A stretch of 64,000 bases of DNA from Nemophila menziesii (taxonomy: Eukaryota; Streptophyta; Magnoliopsida; Boraginales; Hydrophyllaceae), in contig JARWIR010000003.1 of NCBI GenBank assembly GCA_029959085.1, positions 27,791,505 to 27,855,504 on the forward strand, given 5' to 3'. Below the pieces are notes generated by a model that saw only the letters and a program-made list of their open reading frames with translations, had not been told where the DNA came from and did no database searches. The position numbers and the translations under genes are program-made. This document shows, one piece after another, positions 1-11,650 of the stretch. The first letter of the stretch is position 1; every line of letters begins with the position of its first letter.

Positions 1-864
1 CACTACCAATTCACCATGAATTAACATCCAAATCCGTCCCTACATCATTACAAAGAAGATTCAAGCACCCAAATCATATCAAAATACCTAGAAACCAAGA
101 ATCAAAGCCATGAATCTCAACATCTTTTTCTAAAAATCATTAAACCCATATCATCAAAGCTTTATTCAGTCATACCCACATGGAGAATTGTCATCCTAAC
201 ACCTTTCCTAACCACAATAAAGCTTGTTCCACCAATGATCATAAGTTACAAATTTCAAGAGTGTTCAAAGCTTTGAGTTGGGGGTCAAAAGAGATGATAA
301 AGAGAATAGAGATATTATCAAGTGTTATGGGATATGAAGAATCAAAGCAAGGTATTGGGTAAGTTCTATATGAAATCAAATGAGATGGATACTAGTTTGG
401 GAATAATTACAAGATAATTAGAGTCAAGCAATTAGAGAACCGGTTTTTGGTGGATTCAAATCCTAAAAAGCAAGCATTTGTAATTAGGAACAGAAGATGC
501 CAATACCCCTTCTAATCAAAGATTTCTATATCAAAGATGAATAAAAGCTTCTGGGACGCTAGTAGCTGTGTTCAAAACATATCCCTGGATGAACAACTGT
601 CTCATGAGAGATTATTCAAAGAGAAATTGGAAGAAGATAAACAAGAGATTTCTAGAGTGTGATTGATTGGGATGGAGCATAAGAAGATGTAAGGGAAAGC
701 GAAATTGGTGGTACATAGAAATTTACATACATGATAGCACTGCACCCTATTCCGGGTATTGATCAGGCGAGGTAAATAGCCTCGAAGAGTATGTTTTCTT
801 TCTTCCTTACCTTTTCTTTATGTGCAATATCTGTAAAATTTTAATTTTCTTTTATTTTATTTTC

Positions 865-884
865 GAGTCGTGGGGACACGACTC
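865..884 (+). repeat. Perfect 8-bp hairpin followed by GAGTTGGGG
   Basis: Arms GAGTCGTG and CACGACTC flank a GGGA loop. Seven bases downstream is GAGTTGGGG. The same arrangement, with a different stem sequence, recurs at 2327-2359. Confidence 0.6.
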
Positions 885-2326
885 ATTTTTGAGTTGGGGT
901 GTGGGGATTCGTTGTCTCTCATCTCCATTTTTCTGTTTTTAGGTAAAATTAAAATTTTTTATGAGAAGGTTTAGATTAATGTAGAGTGTGTTTAATATCT
1001 TAAAAGCATAAGCTCAGTGAGTTAATGATAGGAAGTAGTATGTTTATGAGCTATTATTTTGTATGCTTTGAGTATTTGCAGGAAAACACACATTGATAGT
1101 AAAGAAAAGATTAGTAAGCAATGCGATAGAAAGTATGTTCGATCTCAGGGAACCTTGAGAAGTGTGTAGGCCGTGAGATCCAAGCTAGTGACAAAACCAT
1201 TTGATGAAAGTGCTAAAGGTAAGAAAATAACGAAATTGCATAGTGTAGAAAGTGATTAAGGCGGTTCTTTCATATTGAAGCCCTTGAAGCCTTTTTATAC
1301 CTCCTCACCATGTTATTTTTGATTTTATGCTATATCCTTCTCAGCCCCTTCTAGCCTTTCTAAAGCCTTTTTATTTAAACACATTATAAGCCATATCCCT
1401 TTAGATTATAGGACTTTTCCATATGACCCGCACTCGAATCGCGATGCATAGAAAGTTGTTTTAGAGCTTGAGTTTGGGGTGGAGGGTCCACCATTATGGG
1501 AATTTTTATTGGGATGGGATTTGTGAGCTTATTAATTGTGCTCTGTTATTTATATTAATGATGATTCACAGATTTTTTTATTGTAACCCTTTGCCGGGGT
1601 AATAGTGAATGAAAAAGAAGCTACGAGCTAATTTTGCCAACAAGGGCATTAAAATAAAAATATATATATGAGAAAAATAGCGTGATATCTCATCATTAAA
1701 AGAGAATCATAGCTACAGAAAAGAAATTGATTTGAAAAGAAAATATATTCGGACCGGCAAAGTGGAATTTTTATGTGAACATCTTATGCTTTAATTGGGT
1801 TATTGGGGATGCTAAGTTGTGCATCAAAGAAATCATTGGGTTGAGTGAGAAACGTTTCATGAGAGTAACTCAAGCTCTAGGGCGATTCGTTGATGGCTAG
1901 TGAGGAGAGAGCCAAAAGCTCACTCTAAATTATCCAAATATACTTATCATACCATCCCTAAGCCTACATTACTACCTTAAAGACCTTTTGATTCTTTGCT
2001 ATGTAATTGAGAAGTGATTGAGCCAATAGATAGTAGTTAAATGGATCTTTGGATACTAGTGAAGGTTGATGAACAATCTATAGCCTCCTTGGTGAACTGA
2101 GTAAAGTTCCTCTCCTTCTTACATTGCGAAACTAATCTGCTCTTGAATTCAAACCGTGTTGACTGTGGATATGAGAAGTGTACAGGTATGTAGTTTTTAA
2201 ATATTATTACATGAAATTTTCTGAGTAGTTGCTTTAAGTTTATTCTCCATATTCTTCTATCTTCTGTCTTCTGTGCTTAATTGACCTAGGTGTGTATTTA
2301 GAGACTTCCCTTTGTTTTTATCTTTA

Positions 2327-2345
2327 TTGTATCGAGACGATACAA
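2327..2345 (+). repeat. Perfect 8-bp hairpin followed by GAGTTGGGGG
   Basis: Arms TTGTATCG and CGATACAA flank a 3-base AGA loop, followed at once by CTTTGAGTTGGGGG. Stem sequence differs from the hairpin at 865-884 while the architecture is kept. Confidence 0.6.
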
Positions 2346-2363
2346 CTTTGAGTTGGGGGTCTT

Positions 2364-3864
2364 GATGTCTCCTCATTTGTGATAGATTTATATTAGGATG
2401 AGACATCATTTTTAGTAATTTAGAAGTCATTATAGTCGATTTTCTTGAGAAATGCTACACTTTCCTATTTTGAGTCTTGATTTAGTAAAATAATATTTTT
2501 AGAGCATATTGGGTTTAATTATTTATTTAGTGTGAAGCTTTAAAGATAATTATGGAGATTAATTAGATTCCAAGTCAAAGACTACAACTTATGGAAAGAG
2601 ATAAGCATGGTATTTGGAGATAAGGAAACAAAAGCTAAAAATATGGAAAAGGAAAAGCTGCCTTAATCCTGAATTTCTGCACCTACGACCACAAATCAGC
2701 TTATATCTCAAGAACGGTGTGAAATTTGGAGAAACGGTCAAGAGAACAATTGAAGAGCTTTCCGAGACGATCAATTTGGTATATTCATACGCGTCAAACG
2801 GATACATATTGAAGCTGTTAGAGCCAAAAGAAGATCGGACCTGATTTCATGTTTTTAGGGTTACGAATTTGAGTTGGGCTTGGAGTCCACTACTTACTTC
2901 TCCTTCAAGAAAACGAATTAGGGCTTCCAAGATACCTATAAATACACCCTCTTATCATTGTAAACATGTCCTTGCTCGATTGCAAAGTATAGGCTTAGTC
3001 TTTACTTATATTTTCTTAGTTTTAAACAATAGCTTAGTCCTTTAGATAGATATTCATCCTTAGAATCAAGCTATTCATCCAAGAAGCAAGTGACCTATAG
3101 AAGAAGACAAGAAGAAGAAGATTGGAGACTGACAACCCCTCTTCTACATCTCACCTTCTCTATATTTAGAGTAATTAGCTATAGATCTATTCTCAACCAT
3201 ATTTCTAAGCTTTTATTCTGTAAGTTTACTTTTAATTGTTGGATTATTATTTTGTCTTTAATTACTATTTGTTTATTCTAATTGGTTAAGCTTGGCGTAT
3301 ATTGTATTATGTGTTTTGACTTATTCCCCTAGATCTGATCAATCTTAGGATTAATCTTAGTTATTGACAACACCACATAATCGTCTAGTGTAACTAGATA
3401 GCCATTAAGGTTTGATTTAATCACCAATCATTACTTAGGAATCCCTAGTAGTGGAGAGGTTGCTCCTACGCCTAAGGAAAGGCTACGGAGAATTTAGAAT
3501 CCTGGTTAATATATAATGCTTAATGTGACAGGTTAGAATAACAATTGAGTATTAGACCTAGTAATCCTAATCTATTTGACATACATTCATACTTAGTTAT
3601 TTGTTTTGTTTATTTGTTTTATTTATTTATTTGCGTTAGATAGTATTCATATTATTTAATCTTTTCATACTTTATTCCAAGCATATAAATTCATCTACGC
3701 TTGTTAAACATAATTAGATCTAACTGATACAATCCCTGCGAACGAACTTGACTTATCATTAAAACTTGCATACGATCTGTGATACTTGCAGTGAGTTCCG
3801 TGGTTCTCAAGGGTGTGTGACTCTTTATTATTATCTTTATTTATCTATTATTTTATCACACCTT
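2364..3864 (+). repeat. 1.5-kb GATGTCTCC repeat family, copy A (3' end truncated)
   Basis: Starts GATGTCTCC and within 45 bp carries the inverted copy GAGACATC, so the terminus can form a hairpin. It is closely similar along its length to copy C (61538-63052, opposite strand) and more distantly to copy B (51994-53552). An internal TATA-like CTATAAATACACCCT lies near 2936. The 3' end stops at TATCACACC and lacks the last ~10 bases (AGGTGACACC) present in copy B; there it abuts Copia pol, so no target duplication can be read. The small frames inside (2614-2844, 3090-3281) are not conserved as proteins. Confidence 0.7.
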
Positions 3865-3869
3865 TGCCC

Positions 3870-5290
3870 CCACCAGTTCTCAAAATAAAGAGGAAACCTG
3901 ACAATTCCATTGACAGGTATAAAGCTCGCTTGGTAGCGAAAGGATATACTCAACGGGAAGGAATAGATTTTGAGGAAACTTTTTCTCCTGTTGTTAGATT
4001 TACCTCAATACGTCTTATTTTAGCTATAGTGGGCATCTTGATCTGGAGTTGCACCAAATGGATGTTAAAATTGCATTTCTAAATGGAGATTTAGATGAGG
4101 TAATTTTCATGGAACAACCCTCGGGTTTCATTGCAAAAGATCAAGAGAATAAAGTATGTAGATTGTTGAAATCAATCTATGGTCTTAAGCAAGCCTCGAG
4201 ACAGTGGAATTTGAGATTTCATGAAGTTATCTTGTCAAATGGATTTGAGATGATAAGTGAAGACCACTGTGTTTATATTAAGCGTTCCAAGAAGAATTTC
4301 ATGATTTTATCTCTATATGTGGATGACATCCTATTAGCTGGGAATGATAAAGAGGTTATTCAAGCTAACAAGGAGTGGCTAGCTTCTCAATTCGATATGA
4401 AAGATATGGGAGAAGCAAATTATATTCTTGGTGTTAAGATTCATAGAGATAGGTCTAGAAGACTATTATCTTTATCTCAAGAACCTTACATCATGAATGT
4501 ACTTGAGCGCTTTGGTATGACTACGTGCAATGCCATTGACACTCCTGTAGCAAAGGGAATAAACTTTACTCTCGACATGTGTCCTAGTACTACAGAAGAA
4601 AAACAGAAAATGTCAACAGTACCATATTCTAGTGCCGTTGGCAGTCTTATGTATGTTATGATGTGTACGAGACCAGACATTTGTTATGCAGTAGGTTTAG
4701 TTAGTCGTTTTCAATCGAACCCGGGACAAGAGCATTGGAAAGCTGTGAAAAGGATATTGAGATACCTAAAAGGAACCAAAGATCATGCCTTATGCTTTCG
4801 AGGAGATAAATTACGCCTAGAGGGATATACAGACGCTGATTGGGCTGGTGATATAGATGGGCGTAAATCCACTTCAGGTTATGTATTCTTGCTAAATAAT
4901 TGCGCAATCTCATGGAGTAGCAAGAAACAAACCTGTGTAGCTTTGTCAATGATGGAAGCTGAGTTTGTAGCTTGCTCAGCTGCGGTTCAGGAGGTTGTTT
5001 GGTTAAAAAGGTTCTTTGAACATTTAGGATTCTCTGGTGATAGTGGGAGTCCAATAACAATATACTGTGATAGTCAACCTGCAATGGCTTATGTGAAAGA
5101 TCCAAAATATCACAGCAAGACCAAACACATTGATATAAAGTATAACTTCGTTAGAGATATAATTGCACAAAAGGATGTTACTTTGCAATATATACCCACA
5201 CGCAATATGCTTGCAGATCCATTCACAAAGGCTATCCCAAGGGATGTATTCATGGATCATGTTAGATCTATAGGATTAAGCAAGATATAA
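3870..5290 (+). pseudogene. Copia retrotransposon pol fragment (reverse transcriptase + RNase H)
   Basis: This is the C-terminal part of a Ty1/copia polyprotein. The conserved RT opening ([21 protein letters not shown]) begins only a few codons after the junction with repeat copy A, so gag, protease, integrase and the RT start are missing. The RT catalytic box YVDD reads LYVDDILLAGND near 4314-4350. RNase H follows, with DADWAGD near 4834 and the typical Copia end FTKAIPRDVF before a stop at 5288-5290. A one-base deletion near 4030, just before the HQMDVK motif, breaks the frame, so the fragment cannot be read through. It is followed by a 3' untranslated stretch and a 3' LTR in the same orientation. 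Confidence 0.9.
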
Positions 5291-6445
5291 TGTACGAACT
5301 ATTGCTAGTTTATGTGCATTCTATGTATATATTTTCATTAGTATGTTTATTTAACTGTTTATTTTAATGATATCATGTCTGATATGTATTATATATATTG
5401 CATGTGATTTTGTAAGAATGTATGTCCTATAGACTGAGATTGGCCCTGTCACACGGGCAATCGCCTTTGGCATGAGAAGTGCGCAAAGATGAGACTAACT
5501 CATAGCTGTGAAGAACCCTTAAGATAAGTTGACTTAAGATAGTCGCCTTAACTAAGTGTTAAGATGAGATCATAAACATGGATAAACCATGTTAAGCTTA
5601 TATTATGATCGAAGTAGAATCCCACTATCTACTTAGTCTATAATAGCCAAATATGAATTGCTTAATTGATTTCTTAGAAGGGTTGATCGATCGAAGAATT
5701 CATTTTAGGCAACGAGGCTTGTCTAATTATATATCTGTATGGTATTTGTAAAATTGTGACATACAATTTGAGATATATGAACAATACCATAACACGTGTG
5801 TCATACCACGTGTGCTTTCGACCAAAAGGAAGTGAAGAATTGATCCCTGTTTCTTCACTGTGTGATACCTTTGATTTGTGCCCTTATTACTTTTGACTAT
5901 ATCTTGATATTTTGATTAGGTGTACGCTACTTTGAACACATTACCAATGATCATGAGTTATTCGGTCTAATGGGGTATGTTTGGGAAAGCAACCTACTCA
6001 ATATAAAAGGATATAAGTGTAAAGGGAAGACTAGAATTGTGTATCAAATGTGTGCTTGCAGGTTAACTGATCATGTAAGTCAATACGGACTATAGCATGA
6101 TAGTGAGACACAAAAACGAAATGACAGTGAACTTTTTTTCACATAGAAGTTGTGATATAAATTTGAAGGGGTCAGAGTTACTGTAATATGATACAACATA
6201 TTGTTAGTCTGGGATACTACAAGATACGTAAGGAATGAGATTTCATTTGAGCAACTATGTACCCTAACAGGTTAATAGTAACATATGCTCGTATGCTTGT
6301 CGGTCGCACGACCTATTTGTCAAGTATGATGAATTATTGTAGTAGTGTGTATATGAGAGATTTTTGAGAAATTTTGATGTATGGGACTTTGTGATGCACG
6401 TACCTAATAGTACGATGGTAACCCCATCATGTGCGAGTGGGAGAA
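5291..6445 (+). other. 3' untranslated region of the Copia element with polypurine tract
   Basis: About 1.1 kb of non-coding sequence between the pol stop and the LTR. It ends in a purine-rich GAGTGGGAGAA (6435-6445) directly before TGAAAG, the usual position of the plus-strand priming polypurine tract in plant Copia elements. No env-like frame is visible. Confidence 0.6.
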
Positions 6446-6867
6446 TGAAAGAAATAAAATAAAATAAATATTATTTAATTCCATGTCACCCATGATGGGG
6501 TAACATGAACGCACTCTGGGAAGTTAGTCAGGAAGTTACAATGGTAACTTGCCCACTAAGAGAGATGGGGATAGTGGAGATAATGGAGATAGTGAAGTGA
6601 TGGTTTATTATCAGTTAATAAACCAACGCTCCCATCCCTCTATAAATAGGAGTCTGCTTCTCCTATCCAGACACAACAAACACTACAGCAAAATTCAATC
6701 TCTTTTCTTATACACTTAACAACAAATTCTCAGACTCTTAGGTGGTGAAAACAAAGAGCTTAATTCTTGTAATTAAGTTCACGATCAGAAAGCAAGAATT
6801 CAGAAATCAATCCGCTGCGTAAGAAGGTTTGTCTAAAACCTTTACTATTATAATTTAATAGGTAACA
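6446..6867 (+). mobile_element. Probable 3' LTR of the truncated Copia element
   Basis: Begins TGAAAG right after the polypurine tract and probably ends at AGGTAACA near 6867 (a CA two bases later is also possible). It contains a TATA box at 6641 and the AC-rich leader expected at the U3/R border. There is no second copy in the window, so both borders are inferred from position rather than from a repeat comparison. Confidence 0.55.
6641..6650 (+). promoter_or_regulatory. LTR TATA box
   Basis: TATAAATAGG in the U3-like part of the LTR, about 30 bp before an ACACAACAAACAC leader-like stretch. This is the expected LTR promoter arrangement. Confidence 0.55.
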
Positions 6868-8080
6868 CAGATGTCCAATCCCACTCACCACCATAGCTCA
6901 TGAAACCAAGAGAGATCCACCGAGCCGGCAGGCGAAGCCATGGAAGCTCACGCACCGGAGCAACAGACGCAAGAAGGTGAAGAGCACCCGAGAAGCTCGC
7001 TCGCCTAAGCAACAACATCCGAGAAGCTCATCCACCGGCGAAGCCATGAAAGCTCGATTCCGCCGTTCGAGCCCTATTCGTGAGCAGCCATGTAAGCACT
7101 GTCTGAGGTTCGTGAGCCCTGTTTCATGCGACGAACACCTCCTCCGGCAATGTTAATGAACTCTGGCAGAGACTGCTTTGGTTTCGTGAGATCTGTTAAT
7201 GGTGTGGCGAGATCCGTTGCACCTCGAAGTTGTCGAAGCTCTGTGATGATGCGCAGCTCCCGCCAAAGCTCAGACGAGGAGCTTGAGCTCCGTTCAAAGC
7301 CGAGTGTTGAGCTTCTTCTCCGTCGCAGAGCTCAGGCGAGGAGGAATGAGATCCGTTCGAAGTCATTTTTTAGTTCCGTTCGAAGCCATTTTTGAGCTGT
7401 GTATTTTTTAGCTGCTGAGGTTTGTTCGAAGAGCAAAAAATGCCGAATTTCTGTCGTGAGAGATTTTGAATTATCATTTTTATTTTCCTTTTTTTTGTTT
7501 AGATTAGAATAGTCATATTAGTTAATTTCCTTTTTTTCAAAAATATATTAGATATTGTGCTTTTTAAGTTAGTTGTTATGAGTCATGTAATTTTTATTTG
7601 AAGATTCTGTATTTTTATAGAGCACTCTAGATTTATTTATCGAGTACTATATATTTGTAATGAGTACTCTATATTTTTTGAATATTACTTAATTCTTTTT
7701 AATTTAATACTCACTATTTTAATCTTGATACTCACTGTTTTTTTCTGATACTCAATATTTATTTTTCGATACTCTATATTTTTTCCCGATACTCTATACT
7801 TTTTTCCGATACTCTATACTTTTTTCCAATACTCTATACTTTTTTTCGATACTCTATACCTTTTTTCGATACTTTATACTTTTTCTGATACTCTATACTT
7901 TTTCCGGCGATAGGTGGTGGCCGGAGGTCGGTGGGTGGTGGTCGATGACCGGAGGCCGGGGATGAACAGTGCAAACACTATTTTGTGTTTTAGTGTCTTT
8001 TGTATCATATAAGGGTATCTTAATATTTGGTCATCCTTGAGGTTCCTTTAAAGAACTTAGATTTATACCATTCCTTATAG
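6868..8080 (+). repeat. GC-rich repeat ending in a GATACTCTATA tandem array
   Basis: 6868-7400 is GC-rich with many GAAGCTC/TTCGTGAG phrases; the 89-codon frame at 7126 has biased arginine/serine composition and no recognised domain. 7640-7905 is a tandem array of about 20-bp GATACTCTATAC plus T-run units. 7965-8075 matches the reverse complement of 54120-54240 (shared CCTTGAGG, TTTTAGTGT, TTTGG(T) blocks). The same GAGTACTCTAT phrase recurs at 54298-54440. It therefore looks like one member of a dispersed element whose other member lies inverted at 54.1-55.4 kb. Borders and class are not determined. Confidence 0.45.
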
Positions 8081-8309
8081 AGCAAAAAAGCAGTCTCTAA
8101 GACCCTCATCTCATTCACCATTTATTAATTACCCATGATTTATGTCACGTTTTTTATTTTATAGTTATAGAATGTTGTAATTCATGTGGTTTATCATTAA
8201 ACAAACGTTCTATTTCCGACCAAAAATATAATTTTTCACATTGTTTTTATTCATTTAAAATGCTTATGGCTATTAAAAAGAAAACCATTTATTGACAAGC
8301 TCTTAAGTC

Positions 8310-8652
8310 TTAGGTGTCATTTTTTTATGTGATGAGTACTGAATATATATCATTATGTTAAAAGAAAGTGTCTGAATGAGTCATACTTAACTCGAAATCT
8401 TAATAAAACGGACTAGTTAATAGCCATTCAGATATGAATTGGTCTGAAAAAACAAACGGTATGACTGATTCAATGTGTTAAGGAACCAGATTAAGATCTC
8501 ATTAAGTTCAAACTAACATCCCCTTAAATTGAAATCTAATGAAACACGCCAAATAAGAGCAATTCAGATCTAAACTACTTAGGAAAAACCATGTCTTATT
8601 AATCTAGTGTCTTAATCAACCATATTAAGATTTTATTAAGTGCAAACAAACA
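8310..8652 (-). mobile_element. hAT-like MITE, minus orientation
   Basis: Read on the minus strand it begins GGGGTGTTTGTTTGCACTTAA, a start typical of plant non-autonomous hAT-like MITEs. Repeated phrases (ATTCAGATCTGAAT, CATTAAGATTT, TTAAGACAC) follow. A second GGGGATGTTAGTTTG start lies inside, so it contains an internal duplication like the copy at 9885-10465. Confidence 0.55.
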
Positions 8653-9884
8653 CCCCATTAATTATCACAACTGAGTCCTTTATTTTATCTTAAGGAATAC
8701 ACATTTGGAGGCCCAAAATACCAAAATGATTTATTATAAGTCCACCTAGAAAATTGTTCATTAAAAGGCCTAATTATCTAATAACGAGAGGTTGATTTCC
8801 TTTTTCACCCTTACGAATGTTAGCTGAGAAAAGACCAATTATATAGGTAATGGCCCATCATATCAGACATTATATGATGTGTAGTATCACTTCTCTCTCC
8901 CTATCTCCAATCATTATTTCTATCTGAACAACTCAAAAAACATTGCAATTCAAATTTAAAACTGGATGAAAAAAAAATTTGTTAGAAAAAAAGATGATGA
9001 AACAAAGAATAACCCAATTATAAATTCAACGGTACAATTTTATAGCAACTCAATATCATAGAATCTATGCATAATTAACAACAAAACAACTAGAACATCT
9101 ACTTATACTACTCATAATACACATATAAAAAGTTTTACACATATTACATACACATTATTGTAAAAAGAAAACACTAACCTAAATTCCATACAAAAAAATA
9201 AACAAGATTTCAAATTTAGAAACACAGGGGGACCATGTGTCCTCTTAAGCTACACATTTCTTCCTCCGCGTTGGGTGTGGTACCGCTTATGTATGATAGG
9301 GAGTGTTAAAGATGGATTGGCCGGGGTAATCTATATAAGAACGATGAGGCCTACACACCGGTCATACCCGGGGTGATCGCTGGACTCCTATCCTGTCAAA
9401 TGTTCCTTTTTACAAACCCACCAAGTGAACCATCTTGACTAGCTGGCATGGTCGGCTAGTATTGTGGGTTGTCAACAACCATGTCCATCAGGTCTTGCAA
9501 CCATACCTATGCCTAGTGTAGCTGGCTTGGCTCATATGGACGATCTATGAGTCTTCTTGAACGCATTTACACGTTTCTTTTGACACTAAGATGTCCTGCA
9601 AGACATTATGTTAAGTAAGAAAAACCATATAATACAAATGCATGAAACTTGACTATAAGTTCATATAAGTTATTATGTTTTTTTGCCGGTTTCATACTTT
9701 TTTTTTATCATATAAACAACAAAATATACATATAAATAGAATTAAATAAAGCCTAACGAAACAATTTAAGAAAGATGGGTGGCCAAATGAAGATATTGAA
9801 TACTTAGGGGACGATGGGGTAATGATATAATCTTTTTATGGGGTCATGAGAAATATTATAAATCATAGCGAGATTCAGGGGGGT
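8653..9884. other. Intergenic DNA, no recognised gene
   Basis: Mostly AT-rich. 9230-9600 is conspicuously less AT-rich. On its minus strand short codon runs look protein-like but are broken by stops, and I cannot assign a family. Confidence 0.3.
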
Positions 9885-10465
9885 GCCTGTTTGCACTTAA
9901 TTAATTTTAATCTGGTTTATTAAGACACTTGATCAATAGGATAATTTGTTTTTTCTAACCAATTCAGATTTGAATGGCTATTAAGTGGTCTGTTTCATTA
10001 AGATTTCAAACTAAGGGGATGTTTATTTGCACTTAATGAGATCTTAATATAATTCATTAAGACACTGTATTAATAAGATAATTTGTTTTTTTCTGACCAG
10101 TTCAGATTTGAATGCCTCTTAATTGGTCTATTTCATTAAGATTTTGAACTAAGTCTAAATCATTCAGACGTTGCCTCTTAACTGAAAATAGTTTTAATTC
10201 AGATGTTTATTCAACATTCAGTACTTATCACACAAAAAACAAGCGACACCTAAGTCTTATTTATTTAGGTACCGCCTCTTAAAAGAATAAGTTCTATTTA
10301 GTTGTATATTTAACATTGAGTATTTATCACTTAAAAACAAAACCGACGCATAAGTCTGATTCATTCAGACAACATCTCTTAACAATATACGTTGTATTAT
10401 GATATTTACTCAGCATCCAGTACTTTTCACTTTAAAAAAACAAATGACACTTAAGTTAATATGTA
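9885..10465 (+). mobile_element. hAT-like MITE with internal duplication
   Basis: Begins GGGGGTGCCTGTTTGCACTTAA and shows a second GGGGATGTTTATTTGCACTT start near 10015. The body is two or more head-to-tail versions of the same CAGATTTGAATG / TTAAGACAC module. Same family as the minus-strand copy at 8310-8652. No coding capacity. Confidence 0.55.
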
Positions 10466-10529
10466 ACTTCGCCACTAGATAGGCAGGCGCTTAGGCAAGC
10501 ACGAGTAAGAAATACAAATTTCATCCTAG

Positions 10530-11650
10530 AATTTTTTTTAACTTATATCCCCCCTGATTTTCAAAAATATTGATTTTACCCTATGAAAATAGCTTATTGC
10601 CCCCTCAATTTTGAAAGAAAAATATACTCACTTATCTTGAAAATAGAATAATTTTTCCGAACACAAATTTAAGTAGAAGCAAAATACGCAAAAAAAAAAT
10701 ATATTAGGAATTATATAGTCTAACCTTAAAATGATAAAGTCAATTCAATATTGAAATGTTATGGCTATCGATCTGAATATGCACCTAGCAAAATATTTCA
10801 TATTACCACATCTGAAAAAATAGACACGGTACTATTAAACTCAATAACTAGATTTAAACAAAATGAAAGGTTCATAATTAACACTCGTAAAAAGGGTTTA
10901 AATAAATTTAATTTTACGAATAATACATTAATCTTTTTTCTAGAATTCCACAATTTTCTTATTTTATATTAATTAGAAAAATCTTATTTCTGGCCCCAAT
11001 CCAAAACAAGATTAATGGTAATCTTTGACAAATCGATTTTGAATTAAAACTTTTCAAAATATAAGGAAATAATCAGATCTAAAATATATAATAGAAAATT
11101 AAATCTAAAAAATTATAAATTATTACATTTAAAATAATAAGTAAAAATAAATTAGTTCAAACTGGATTCCTCATATGTTCAAAAAATTACAAAAGATAAT
11201 ATAAAGTTTCAAAAAAATTAAAATGATTTAAGTTATTCAACTGTCGTTTATGATATTTAAGAAATTGTAGATAAAGATTATCAATAAAAAGGGAGAAAAC
11301 CAATTACCTGTAGAGAAGAATTATCATTTAATTGACCGATTTGATCAAAAAATCTAGTTAAGCAGGATGATACAGGAGTTTGGTTGAGCGGCGGATCTTT
11401 AGGGTGAAGAGAGAAAGGAAATGAATATAGATTTAGGGATAGTGTCTGATAATCATATCCTTTTATATATATCTTTTTAAAAATAAATTTAAATATTAAA
11501 TTATTATTTGGGTTTATATTGACATTTATAGGTATTAAAATTCGAAAATCAATTATAACAAATCTATTGAAAATTTTAATTACTAGAAATCTCTTTTATC
11601 AAAACTCTTTCTTCAAAAAAAAATTATCTATAATTATTTATATATATGAC
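10530..11650. repeat. Degenerate copy of the array unit junction (gene A side plus gene X leader)
   Basis: This segment aligns, with many differences, to 18690-19760 and its continuation matches the unit head at 20053-20160. Shared phrases include TTATTGCCCCCT, ATTTTTCCGAACA, GTTGAGCGGCGGATCTTT and TATTATTTGGGTTTATATTGAC. The gene A exon equivalent (about 11330-11430, minus strand) has in-frame stops. The AHL part is absent. It is an older relative of the tandem array that begins at 14910, in the same orientation. Confidence 0.65.

Larger units (their letters stand above)
1..2363. other. Non-coding, retroelement-like DNA without a convincing gene
   Basis: I see no reading frame of useful length; the 60-codon frame at 180-362 has no recognisable domain. 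The stretch contains several copies of a TTTGAGTTGGGG-type phrase (about 270-285, 885-900 and 2346-2360), two of them directly after short perfect hairpins. It also has two similar GGG/CCC-flanked phrases near 746-768 and 1586-1607. Such hairpin plus GAGTTGGGG modules remind me of the long 3' non-coding region of Ty3/gypsy Tat-type elements, but no gag or pol confirms this. It ends exactly where the 1.5-kb repeat starts. Confidence 0.4.

Noticed and set aside
4701..5105. 134-codon minus-strand frame inside the Copia pol
   Set aside because: Antisense shadow of the conserved RT/RNase H coding strand.
7126..7395. 89-codon arginine/serine-rich frame
   Set aside because: Lies in repeat DNA shared with 54-55 kb, no domain and no conserved start; treated as repeat.
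9230..9600. Less AT-rich patch that might be a plant-mobile-domain or transposase gene end
   Set aside because: Short suggestive codon runs on the minus strand, but stops in every frame and no motif I can name.
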